A DNA stretch of 64,000 nt, from the NCBI GenBank assembly GCA_934045075.1, contig OW203732.1, forward strand, positions 12,688,201 to 12,752,200, read 5' to 3'. The notes under the pieces are model-generated. The model had not been told where the DNA came from. It was given only the letters and a program-made list of their open reading frames with translations, and did no database searches. Within the stretch, counting starts at the first letter, position 1, and the number at the start of each line of letters is the position of its first letter. The position numbers and the translations under genes are program-made. Of the stretch, positions 30,258 through 42,300 are shown piece by piece. This DNA comes from Yponomeuta sedellus. Its lineage: Eukaryota; Arthropoda; Insecta; Lepidoptera; Yponomeutidae.

Positions 30258-30633
30258 CACTGCACTAAAGCATAGAAGGAGCGTTATAAAACGAACACCT
30301 GACACATGTCTGTATCGTTAGTTTGAAACGTCGCCAACCACGTGTTAGACAGAGAAAAATATAGTAGTGTGATGTTTTTTTATTCAAAACGTACCACCCT
30401 CAATTGTCAAATTGGTTACCTTTGGTTACCATTATGCTACCGAATTAGAGATGTTTAGAAAATCACAGCTTGTAGTAGGCTGCCAAGTACCTTCGATTTG
30501 GCAGTGTGTTAGACAACAGATGTTGGAGTGCGTCGTCTCCAAAAACCTTGTGTTTTTTGGGTTGTTTTAAGACAATCTGAAGTGAATTTCAGTGGATATT
30601 CGTGTATGGAGTACTTATACGTAATACATCGGA

Positions 30634-31633
30634 ATGGCGTGTGTGATATTGGGATGTAAAACCCATTCGGAAGAAGACAAAACAAAACCACCTTCATCAG
30701 CTTCCATCGGTAAGACTCAATTTTGTGTACTTTATAGTGGTTTTTTCCCTTGAATTTTAACTATGACCTACTGGAATTGTAACATGGCTTTAATATCATT
30801 TGAGAATATTGTTTCAAAGTTAATAAATCATGAGTATAATCAATTTAATCACAGTAACAAGTTTGTTGTTGTTTATTTTAGGGCGATAGGGATGGGCATT
30901 TCCACTACCTCAGTGAAAAAGTTATCGATACTTAGTAAAGAAGTTTTTTTTATTTCTTGTGTTTATTCCATTATATATGTTAATTAACTTTTGAAAGCTC
31001 GATTCAGTAACGTTCTATGAAGTTACCAATTCGATTGTTGATGATTATTGATTAATATTTTTCCTGTTTGAATCTATTCATTGCATTGATATATTTATAG
31101 ATTCAGCATGATAAATTAAAAAAGTACCAAAAGGGGTTTTGATGAAATGAAATGAAAATGAAATGAATATACTTTATTGCACACCAGGAATTACAATTAT
31201 TATTCTTTTTATTTACAATAATTCCACCTACTTTCATAAAATTTAGAACTTGTAATAAAATAGGTTCATATATCAAATAGAAAATGAACTTGAATAGTTT
31301 TCACTGCATTATTTACGTGTAGCAATATAATAATAATTTAGCGAACAAATCGCATCACTATTGTGAAAAAGGTGTCCAGTACTGGATTTTATATCTACGG
31401 TTTGCTGTCAAATTAAGAACTTCGACGGTGTAGATCTGTCATAAATAAAATTAACGTTTGGACTGATTATGGCGATTTTTAATTAATAATTATTTATTTC
31501 AGGTTACCCGAAGATAGCACAATGCAACAAATGTGGATAGACGGCATGGCTTCACGGTCAAATTGGTATTGAACAAAATCACGTACGTTTGTAGCAGACA
31601 TTTTGAAAAAGATAGCTTCTTTTACAAGATTAG
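30634..31633 (+). pseudogene. THAP-domain gene remnant (two exons, frame broken)
   Basis: Exon-like block 30634-30709 reads MACVILGCKTHSEEDKTKPP and ends at a GTAAGA donor. A second block from 31503 (acceptor TTATTTCAG) reads LPEDSTMQQMWIDGMASRSN, then, after a frame change near 31570, YVCSRHFEKDSFFYKIR. The C-x4-C start, the LPxx...W segment and CSRHF correspond to the THAP zinc-coordinating DNA-binding domain. The junction phase does not match, and exon 2 has an internal frame break, so it is probably a pseudogene or an incorrectly resolved locus. Confidence 0.55.
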
Positions 31634-33584
31634 GGTAGGACTTTATTTTTTAACAAAGACTGTTATTTAACGAGCAATAATTGTATATAAACAAATTAAT
31701 TTGTGTAAGTTCTTTACTGATTTATAAGTATTTTTATAAATAGCCAGAATTGTAATGTTTATATTTCCATACCCCTTCCTAGTAGTACTAACCAAGACTA
31801 TCGCTGGATTAGAAGGACAAACATTAAACGTTTTTAAATTTTTCCTATTATTTTATTTTACGTGTTGTTCTTGCTTTTTGTAATTCCCTGTGTAATTTAA
31901 AGGCACTGCTCTGGTTCCTGATACACAGGTTACCCTTCTTCAGGAACTAGGAATTTTAAACAATGTGAGTGTGACGCTGGTTGTGCAATAAATTATTTAA
32001 TTAATTTCCGTAAAAACGTCTTCTAAATTTTGTCAAAAAAAAACAATCTATCACAAGTTATTGTTTCTATGACTTCTTTTTCTATGAGCTGCACTCTGAA
32101 ATTTTGAATGCACAAAGCTCGCTATCTAGGTATCGTTAGATCGAGGAAAATTTCTTTATTGGATGCAAATTGAACTTTTACAAATAGATAGTTTTCTGTA
32201 GTTTTTTTCAGCTAATCTGGGCTCAATGTCATGTTGTACATACATACAAACTTGCATTACATACCATATTAGCAATTACAAGTTACGACCTTGGTAAATC
32301 AAATATATAACAATCTCACTGTGCATGTTATCGAACTCTTCCTTAGTGGGTTCACCGATTTTGATGAGTTTGTATATTTGCAACATATAGGTAAGTGAGA
32401 ACAAGAATTCGGAGAGCTGAGAATTTATCGTAGGGTTAACAGATATGGCACACCAACGTTTGCGGCGCCAGCTAATACCATATAATATTAATATGGACTG
32501 CTATATTTACAGAATGTTTAGTTAAGGAATAAATAATATCGACGTTTTCGTGTTGAATGTCCCATCCTTATGAATCCTTATTAGACGGTGGTGGATGGAG
32601 ATAAGGCGGAAGGCTGGTGAGTTGCTTTTCATGTTTTCTTTATTGTGTCAAGAGATGAAGTAGTTTAAAGTGCAATCTTATACGTATATTTCACGGGTAA
32701 TATCCGTTTAGTATGACTTAGTAAGATAACTCTACCACCTAACTACGCCCAGTGAGCTAGTTTGGGACGTTGCCTTGTGGAGCACGCTATTATTACACTT
32801 AAAACAAGGAAGATAAATAGACCTTCAATTTTATTGATTTATTTCAATCTGAGCCCGTAATTTTGCCCGTAACTTTGTTGTTGTACATACTTCTATAATA
32901 CTTGTAAATAAATAAAATAAATATTAAATAAATAGCTGCGGCCGCAATCACTTCCACGTCCATCGCAAGTGGTTATGAGCCATGCGCCATTGTGTAAACG
33001 CCAAGTGATCGTGGCCTACAGTTGTGAATGTCTATCTATTGAATAAATGAAACTCTTAGTGAGATCGTTCACTTAATCGAATCGTTAATCTAGCGCATGG
33101 AGCCCATCACTAGCGTTTGTTTATTAAAAAATATCTCCTCATGGTGTCACTCACAGTTCACAGTTCAGTAGGAGTGGGTCGTTGTCCGATTTTTCGACGA
33201 CGAAACGCAACCGTTTTTTCTGGAACGAAAACAGGTCCTCGAAACGGTCCTCGTTCGCAACTGGTTTCATTGTATGCGAACGAGCAAGGCGCAGAGGACC
33301 ACAGAACAATTAAATCAATAGAAGAAACGATGGTCACGTGACAGCGTACATGCCTAATTGTCAAAACGATACCTTGATGCCCTGAGTAAGAGTCCAAATT
33401 AAGATGGTATTGTAACTTACAATAGTGGCAACACTCTGAATGTTTTCAAATTTAGTCGGGTTATCGCAAGTGTAAAATCTGTGAAGACGTCGTCGGATTC
33501 TTTTAGAAAATTGAAATAACTAAAACATTTTGGTGCAAACAACTTACCCTGGGATATTGTACGATAAATGCACAATGAGGTGAA

Positions 33585-34056
33585 AAGTGCGTGGTTGCGG
33601 CAGGTCATATAAGAAACAAAGAAAACGCAGTTTATAATATGAACTTCCAAAGGTGAGTACCTAAAACCTATATTTTCTCGCGTAAAAGGACCGAGGAATG
33701 AAATATCACTTTGAAAATAAACTTCCTAACGACTCGGTAACCAAAATTACCGTAATTGTAGCTTCTAGAACCCTTCTACGCCCTAAAATTAGGAAAATAA
33801 ACCAATCCATTTGTAGGTTGTACTAGTGATGACAAAAGCATGGTCGATGAAAATTCGCCATAGTAGTAGTATAGTCGATACTTGTTCATTACTCCTTCTT
33901 AGTACTTAATCCATTGTTTATTCTTGTTCAAGTTTTCCCAAATTGATATATGGACGCAATAGCATGCTAAAACGCAGAAATAAAAAGCAGGACAGAAACG
34001 ACTGTAAACTGCGCACAAGGCACTTTAGACCCGAGTGATTTGAACGAAGAAACTTA
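33585..34056 (+). pseudogene. Second THAP-like remnant
   Basis: 33585-33652 reads KCVVAAGHIRNKENAVYN with a GTGAGT donor, resembling a THAP first exon with the second Cys lost. About 350 bp on, 34001-34056 reads KLRTRHFRPE, a stop, then FERRNLL, matching a THAP CSxHFxPExF motif with Cys replaced by Arg. Too decayed for function. Confidence 0.4.
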
Positions 34057-36361
34057 TTGTGAACACGCCTGAAGGAAGATGTGGTGCCCACCTTACTCTA
34101 GTAAAAATTGAAGTAATGGTAAGAAAGTTAAACATTTGTTACATAATATTTATCGCTACCTTTTCATATACACTTATGACATGTTTTTACAAATTAGGAT
34201 GCTCCCAGGAGTTTATTTTGATTTCAAGCATAACGAGAATAACTATGAAAGTTTACAAAATATTTTTTTCACCATACTTCCTTAGTAGTCTTCTACATCC
34301 AGACAGTGTACCAGGCACCACAGCGTCCGAGTGGTGCCTTTATCCATTTAATAATTTATCTTTATTTCAGTATTTCTAAATCATATTAAATAAACAGTGT
34401 GATGTGAGAATTGATAATATAAAAAAACAGGCCCTAAATTCCCACATCACGATGTTGCTTATATTAAGACTTCTACGAGTAAAAAATTGGTTTTCTAAAC
34501 CCCATCAGCTGTTTTATGTTTGTCCTGAATTTAAATCGTACCCAACAATAATACAAACTACCATAAACTTTCCCACAAAAAAACCATCTCTCCAACAGTG
34601 TAAATCATAGATAGATGGATTAAGAAAGGTTGAAAGGTAAAAATAAAATGTTAAATGAATGAACATCAAAGCTGTTAGTTTCACAATTAATAAATTGTGT
34701 GGTGATCACCTTATTGGAAAAAATATCTGACACATAGATGCAAATTGTACCTTACTTCAAAGTATGTAATTACTTATCAGGATCAGTCAATAATGGAATA
34801 TTTTATTATTTAAGTAGCTCTCTTTTGTAGGTATGCCTTTATTAAGTTTCTTTTTGTTTTCAGGTCAGTACTGAACATGAAAACTGAGCAAAAATGTCTG
34901 TTATCTGCCAATGCCACGGTCATATTCTTCTTTCTTGATCAAATTTACTGAAGACTGACGTAGTATAGTCATCCGTTCGAAAATTCCTTCGTTGATGACC
35001 AGCCCTATCTATTGTCTAAAATCTGTCAACGAAACTTATTTAAATATCAGCATTCCTCACATGACACATTAAATTACTGCGTGCATCGAATTACTGAATT
35101 ATTACTTGCAATATAATATTGTGATTATTAAATAAGGTTTGCTGGCAACTTTTAGCGACAGATTGCGGCCGAAGATGGATTTACCTAATCAATATTAGCA
35201 ATAGTATTTTCCTTTTCGAATTTTATTGCAAGATAAACATGAGTATTAAGTTTTGATAACTTTTTCAATTAACTTATATATAATACAAGGTCCTAGCTCG
35301 ATCTGTATGTTAACTAAATGTGAGGAAGAAACGTAACGTCAATCTAATACGTCGTCACGGATTTTTTTCTGAAGCATAGGCCTTCAGCAAGAAATTCGAG
35401 ACAGAGTATTATGTTGAAGTTGACGAATATAATTATAAATAAGCAATTTTGTGTGAAAAAGTGTCGCTTTTTAAATTATTGTTACTTTTTTTGATAAAAC
35501 ATGATTGAAAACTTGTATACAATACAATTTATTTTAATTTATTACATTGTTTAAGATAAGAACATTATTTATTGTACACCAGGAAAAAAACAAACAAAAC
35601 ATAATTACAAAGCTACATTACAATTAATTCAAGAGTCTTCATTTTTCAACGTTTTTATCGACATCGATGGAGAGTTAGGCCCATCCCTAGTCGGTAGCGT
35701 TTGACAGTAGGGCATGTACGCACCTTGAAATCGGTGCATTGATAAACGTAGTGCCATCTCTTTTTTTCTTATGGAAGGTTGGTTAGCGAAAGCAGGACAG
35801 CATTACTGTCAAAGGTTTCTGCTAAGTTACTGCTACCCCTTGCAGAGGACGGTCAAACGAGTGCGAGCGAGACGAAATCACGAAACATCGGAAAAAAATA
35901 GTTGTTTTACACGATATTCGACTGTATTCTCATAGACATAAAGATTACTTTATTGTATCACAGACCAAAACGAACGGAACGAGCAAGGAGCCGACGACGA
36001 CGTCGCAATGATCCCATTACGTTCTAGGCTCTATTAATATAGCACTAAAGGTCATATCCGCGTCAAACAATCTAAGGACTGGTCTCGCGACGAACAAACG
36101 CTGGCACTGCTTTAGAGTTGCTGGCACTGCTTTAGAATGAAACGTAAAACGGTCCTATCGTCGCGGAACACAAAACGGTCTTATAAAACGGTTCGTCTTT
36201 GCAACGATCACGCCTACAGTTCAGTCAGTTTGTTTAGTTAAGTTAGTCTGTGAAAACATGGCGGCGTTGTTGATTACTTTGTGATTTTTGCAAATTTATT
36301 TTATGTTTTCTAATAGAATGCTACTTGTTAGAATATTGTGATACTAATGTGGATATAAATA

Positions 36362-39300
36362 ATGATAGAGGTATTATCTACTGAGATAGTGTTGGTTTTG
36401 TTAGAAAACAATAATGTAAGTTTGTAAGTTCCTGTTCACATTGTTTATTTTTCAAGTGATTGATGTTTCCACTGTTCATGACATAAAATGCTCTCATTTA
36501 TAGGTGCCTGTAGTTGCAGAAGATGTTTAAACAACAGCTCTCTCCACGGAGCGTACATCCCTATCAAACCACTGTGGTTTCGAGGAGCGAACAACAGTTC
36601 GAATCGGCGTCTCAACAACGGGCCAAGTTTCCGTGGGCTGAGGATATAAACGCTCCTGTCTATCAAGTTACTGGAACCGACAGTTCCACCTCCGAAAATG
36701 CTTATAATGTACGACCAGATAACTGTAATATTCATTCAATGTCTCATGTCATTGTTCTGCTAATGAAACCCTTTATTGCAGGTTCCACAATATTTTACAG
36801 GAACTATGAGGGAGTATGGAGCTCACTCGCCAGTTTACCAGGCGCCTTATGGCACTGGAACATGGCATAACTATAAGAAAGTTAAAAAAATACCCCCTCA
36901 CATGGCCCCGGAGGTGATGTCGTTCCCTCAATGTGCTTCAGCATTCTCTCTACCACTGTGCGATCTGGATCCTCGCTTGGAAACACCTGGCCGTTCACCA
37001 GTGCCTCCCATGTCCTCTGTTAGCCCTGAAGTGCCTATTATTGGTGCCTGTGGAGGCCATTGTCCTGGCTTTGAATATGTGTGCTATTATATTTTACAGG
37101 TAATTATAAGGTACATAATATAACCTAAAGAATTTTATCAGTAACATAAGAGCCTATTCTTAATTTTCGAGGTGAAAACAGGTAAAAATTATTGTGCTTT
37201 TTATTTCAGGTGATATTTGTGGTTGGTATACTGACTGGGATATCCCTGTGCATAGCTGGCATTGTATTAAGGCGTACCAATCGAAATGGTGACCTTGGTG
37301 TTTTAGTTTATATTGGTAAGAAACTCAAAGTTAATCTACGAGGGTAGATCGAAATATTGGCGGCCTAACACATAAATACATGAACTATTTTATTGTAACT
37401 GACCTCCTTCGATTTGTTTACTCTCTGGTTGTCACATTGTAAAATTCTATCGCAATAGCACTATCTGTTTTTAAATTAGACTGAATTTTGTGAGCCTAAG
37501 TGCACCGTTTTTAACCTCCCAACTCGCAGCGGAGACAGATCTGTCTCAGCGCATAGAGTAACGTCAAACGCGCAGCTGAGACAGATCTGTCCCAAAAGCC
37601 AACAGACCAAAAAAATGTTTAAAAGTGCGTTATTGTTCTATGGTATCGATTGAGCGTGTAAGGGCTCGTACAGAGCATAAAATTACCTTTAATCTGTGGT
37701 ATAATACTCTATGGCACTTCTAACAAAAAAAGCAGTCAATTTTATTGTCAATTTTTTTGCCGTGAAGTGGTGAGAGCGCTCGAGAAATTATTGAAGAAAA
37801 AGTGTTTTTTTGTTAGAAAGGTAAGTGTAAAGTGTATTTACGTGTTACTTTATGCATTTATTTCAATCAATACACATCGTTTTACCTAAATAATGCAATA
37901 AATACTTTAAATTTGGCTCAAGAAAATGTTCGATAAAGCCATTTTGTAAAAAAGTTGTACTTTCTTTCGACATTTTTGATGATTGTTTGAGTAATTTGGA
38001 TAAAACCCACTATATTTGGCCAGTAAAACTATCGTACTTTGTTATTTTCATCGTTTTTATGTAGAATCACTAAGTATTGGTGAAATAATTACAAAAACAA
38101 AATATTTTCCGTCGCTTTCCGAGTCGTTGGTATACCGGAAATTGGTTCGTATATAGGAAATTTCCGTCACGACTTCCGGTCGTGTCTTCCAGTTCTGTAG
38201 TGATGTTCTATGACTATTTCAATTGATTATCGGCATTTCCTATAAGTTTCTAGTGAGAATACGCAAATTTCTAATTAGATTCTAATATTTATCTGATAGT
38301 TTATACAAAAAATATTATTTATTTATTTTATAGATGTGGAGACCTGGACACCCAATTCCTCAGGAATTTGTAGACCTCCTACAGGATGAGGAGGAAGAGG
38401 ATGAGAGCGAGGGGGAGTTGGTGTTTGGGCTGGAGGAGGAGGAGGAGGAAACTGGGGTGGCAAACCTGATGGTATGTTATTATATATTACCTATATGAAT
38501 CGTTATCAACCCTTATATGTCCCCACTGCTGGGGCACGAGTCTCTTCCTGCATCGCAGGAAGGTTAGGCCTTACTCCACCACGGGGGCCAAGTCCGGGTT
38601 GGTGGAGGATTGTGAGACAGTGGCGGGCCTCACTGTCAGAAGTTATCAAGCCGCCCATAAGGCCTCTGACATGGCTTAACGACTGTCACGGGACGCTCAC
38701 CCATCCTGTACCTGACCGCGCCTGTTGTTGCTTAACCAAGTGATTGATTCCAATCACTCGGTTCTCCTAGGCCACGAGCGCTTCATTATATGAATATTTT
38801 ATTATATGAATACTAATTTTGTATTATTTGTTGTTCGTTCCGTTAATTTAGGTTTATACTTCTTACAGGCAATGGACATCATGCTGGAGAAGGAGGACGG
38901 GGAGCTAGTGCCACTGGAGGCACTAAGCGTGCCACCTTCTACCTCTAGGTATAATACTTGATGTTTTTTCTACCTAGTTTTTTTTTTGCAAGTGGATAAA
39001 TAACAAATATGTTATTGTTTACAGAGAATCTCACGGAGATTCGCCCTCCCGGGACGAGAGGTAATTATTATCTTAGTAAAATATTTTGTTACTCTCCTAT
39101 ATGTATGGAGAAAATAAATGGTACTACTTTTTTAACGTTTATTTTTCGAACAGGCTCTCCAGCAGCAGCAGCAGTGACGATGATGAAGTCCGTAGGGAGA
39201 TGTTGCGAAACATCAGCCCGTTGTAAGTTTGAATAAATATTTATATTGCTCAAATCACATGGTGTGTTTTTGTATCTATAGAACCATTTTCAATTTAATT

Positions 39301-42300
39301 TTACTTTACAGGTCTGTTCACGACGAAGAGGTGCCGAGGTTTGGTGTCGTGGAGCTGCTGGACGCGCCGGGACCCGCCGCTGCTGCTACTCGTGGACGTG
39401 GTGCCACTCGGGGAGGGCGAATAGGGCGTGGACGCGGCGGACGAGGTATGAGGAGTGGCAGAGGAGGTAGTGGATGGGTGCGCGGGCAGCCTCTAGTTGA
39501 GCGCTTTGTTGCTGACGACGAGTTGCCCGCACAGATGCGGCAGGATATCGGCCGCTTATTGGCCGATCGTAACAGACGAGAACGCGTTGTGCGTGAACGC
39601 AGAGTAGTCGAAAATATGAATGAGCAGGAGGAAGCTTTCTTTGACTGTGAAGATTTTCAGTGGGAGCCGATGGATGGATGGCAAGGAAGGAAAGAAAGAT
39701 TCCTCCCCGAAAATCCTGGGCCAACCAGCGTTTTCGATAACGCTTATAGTGCATTCCGTGCTTATTGGGATGATACTATATTATCCCACGTAGCCACGGA
39801 AAGCAATAGGTACGCCCAGGGCATTCGGAGCATGAGATTCCGTCATGATTGGGAGCCGACCAATTTAGACGAAATCCTTGTGCTGTTCGCATTCTGGATG
39901 ATGTTAGGCATTATTAGAATGCCTACCATCAAATCTTGCTTTAGCAAGTTACCTATAATGCGGACAGACATATTCCGATGCCTGTTCACGGAGAAAAGGT
40001 ACTGGAATTTAAATAGAGCCTTTCACCTTGCTGACGGTTCACGCGATCCAAACGATCCCGAAAACGTATTGTATCCAATGGGCCCAATACTGGACCATTT
40101 GAACAGTAAGTTTAAGGAACATTATACAATGGACCAGGATATTTGCATCGATGAATCGTTGACACTGTGGAAAGGGCCTCTTTCATTTAAGCAGTATATT
40201 AAAATGAAAGCGGCAAGGTTCGGCATAAAGACCTTTCAATTGTGCGAAAGCGCAACTGGGTATTTATGGTCGTTCTTTGTTTACGTTGGCCGTAGGACGA
40301 CTCCCGACGCTGCTCTTCCCTCGAGCGTTTCAACTGTAATGAAACTGGTTCAACCAATTCTGAATTTGGGTCATGTCTTGTTCATGGATAATTGGTTTAA
40401 CTCCCCTCAACTGGCACGGTTTCTGAAACGACACCGCACCGACTGTGTTGGAACCCTGCGTTCCAATAGGAAAAATGTTCCTGTCGTCGTTCAGAAGGCC
40501 GTTCTAGCTGAGGGTGAGTTTGTTGCTCGACAATCTGGTGATGTTGCGGTGGTGGCATTACAAGATAGAAAGCGATTACACCTTATTACCACATGCCACG
40601 ACACTACTCAGATTCAGAAAGAAGGTAGGCCAGGTCGTCCGGCCCAATTCAAATTGGAACTCGTTGACGACTACAATCGGGGAATGGGTGGGGTTGATCG
40701 CTTAGATCAAATGCTGGAACCTTACTTAGTCGAACGGAAACAGTGCCGAAAATGGACAAAGAAGTTCTTCAAAAGGCTCTTGAACATTTCTATTCAAAAT
40801 GCACGCATTTTGTTAGAAAAAAGTAGTGGAACGAAATTGGATTCTCTGGCGTTTCGGCTGACGCTAGTTCAATCCATTATTGACAAACACCTTCCTCGTG
40901 TTCCTCGGGCCACTGAGCGACAGGCTGTACCGTCACAGTTCCCACTACCAGTTCGGCGATTGACAGAGCGACATTTTATTCGTCGGAAACTCGTTACTGA
41001 AGCGATGTTGGCCAACACGGCCCATCGTTCGAACTTGGGTCGCGGCTATTGTACTTGGTGCAAAAAATGCGAACGAAGGACGAAAACAGTATACGAGTGC
41101 CCGGAGTGTAACGTGCCGCTTTGTCTCGAAAAATGTTTTCGCCTTTTTCACTCTTACGCCGAACCGTTACCGGAGCACATGGCACGTGAGTGAATAAGAG
41201 CGCATTTTTTTTAAATCGCCTGTTACATTTCGGTTCTGTTTTCCCTTGGCTTTGTTTGGCTACAGTTTTCGGTTGTCGCCTATTCATTTATTATACTGTA
41301 TATTTGAGAGAGGTTGACGCATGTCAGAGTTGTGTAAGTGATTTTGATTTGTGATTTTTATGTAAGATTTGTGTATGTAGATAATAAAAGTAGACATACT
41401 TCGTCCGCTCCTTTACGTTCTGTTTTCTTGTTTGTCTAGACAAACTTTTTTTCTAGATTGGTGAAAAACTTATTTGCCTATCGAACTAATGGAACAGGTG
41501 GAGTTTAACATTTTTCATTAATTTGATGGGCAGGTAAAATCCAACGGCGTACCCTTTTGTAAGTAAACAAATAATGTACTCCTGCAGCTTTTTCTTTTGT
41601 CTTTTGCTATGTCATGTTTGTGTACTAATAGCGAGATTGTTTTGATGGAAATTCGATAAAAGTATTGTTAAAACATTTAATTATGAAAGCTCCATACTCC
41701 TACAATTTAAAAGTTATAAGAATTCATAATTATATCACTCAGTATAACTCACGATTGCACTACTGTTTAAATTTGAACGAAATAATAATATGTAATAATA
41801 AAATATAGTTGGGATATTTCCACACACGGTAACTAAGCAAAACTTGTGGTATGGGTACTAACTGATATACATACTTACATAATTCTAAATGCTCGTACTT
41901 TAATACCATTCAAACACCTAGAATGCAAAAACCAATAAAATTAGGGATCAAACCCACGACCTATTGCTCAATAAACTGTATTTGACATGTTTGATCTCTA
42001 TTTTAGCACAAATACGCAGAAATGCTAAAACCGAAAGAAAACATAGAATTCACGAAAAATAAACTTAACGATGGCGAAAATCTTTTGCCGTTCTATGTTT
42101 GTTTTAACCATTTTCCTTACTACGTTAGGTTAGATAAAGATGTTGGCACGTAGAAAGAACTACGACCGCCATACTTTTACAGGGCACGCGCAGCTCTTCT
42201 TAAGTGCCGGCATCTATACTACATGACATTTATTATATAAACAAATAAACTAACAGTGTGGTGTTGGATTATTGTATTTTTTGTTTGCATGATCAGCTGC

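Larger units (their letters stand above)
30266..36361. other. Gene-poor interval with THAP remnants and repeat tails
   Basis: Apart from the two THAP-like remnants listed separately, no supported gene is seen. Probable repeat tails occur at about 31140-31190 (TACTTTATTGCACACCAGGA) and 35560-35600 (TTTATTGTACACCAGGA). An imperfect palindrome starting GGCCGCAATCACTT and closing AAGTGATCGTGGCC lies at about 32938-33016. The last ~600 bp should include the promoter of the membrane-protein gene. Confidence 0.45.

Noticed and set aside
30022..30305. Two minus-strand hydrophobic open frames
   Set aside because: They lie inside the non-autonomous hAT element and cross its border; chance frames in AT-rich DNA.
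33117..33397. Overlapping 74- and 79-codon frames near 33.2 kb
   Set aside because: Overlapping on both strands with no recognisable motif or splice context; not supported as genes.
39386..39754. Minus-strand 122-codon frame within the piggyBac exon
   Set aside because: Antisense shadow; appears again, mirrored, at 49105-49473 only because the arm is duplicated.
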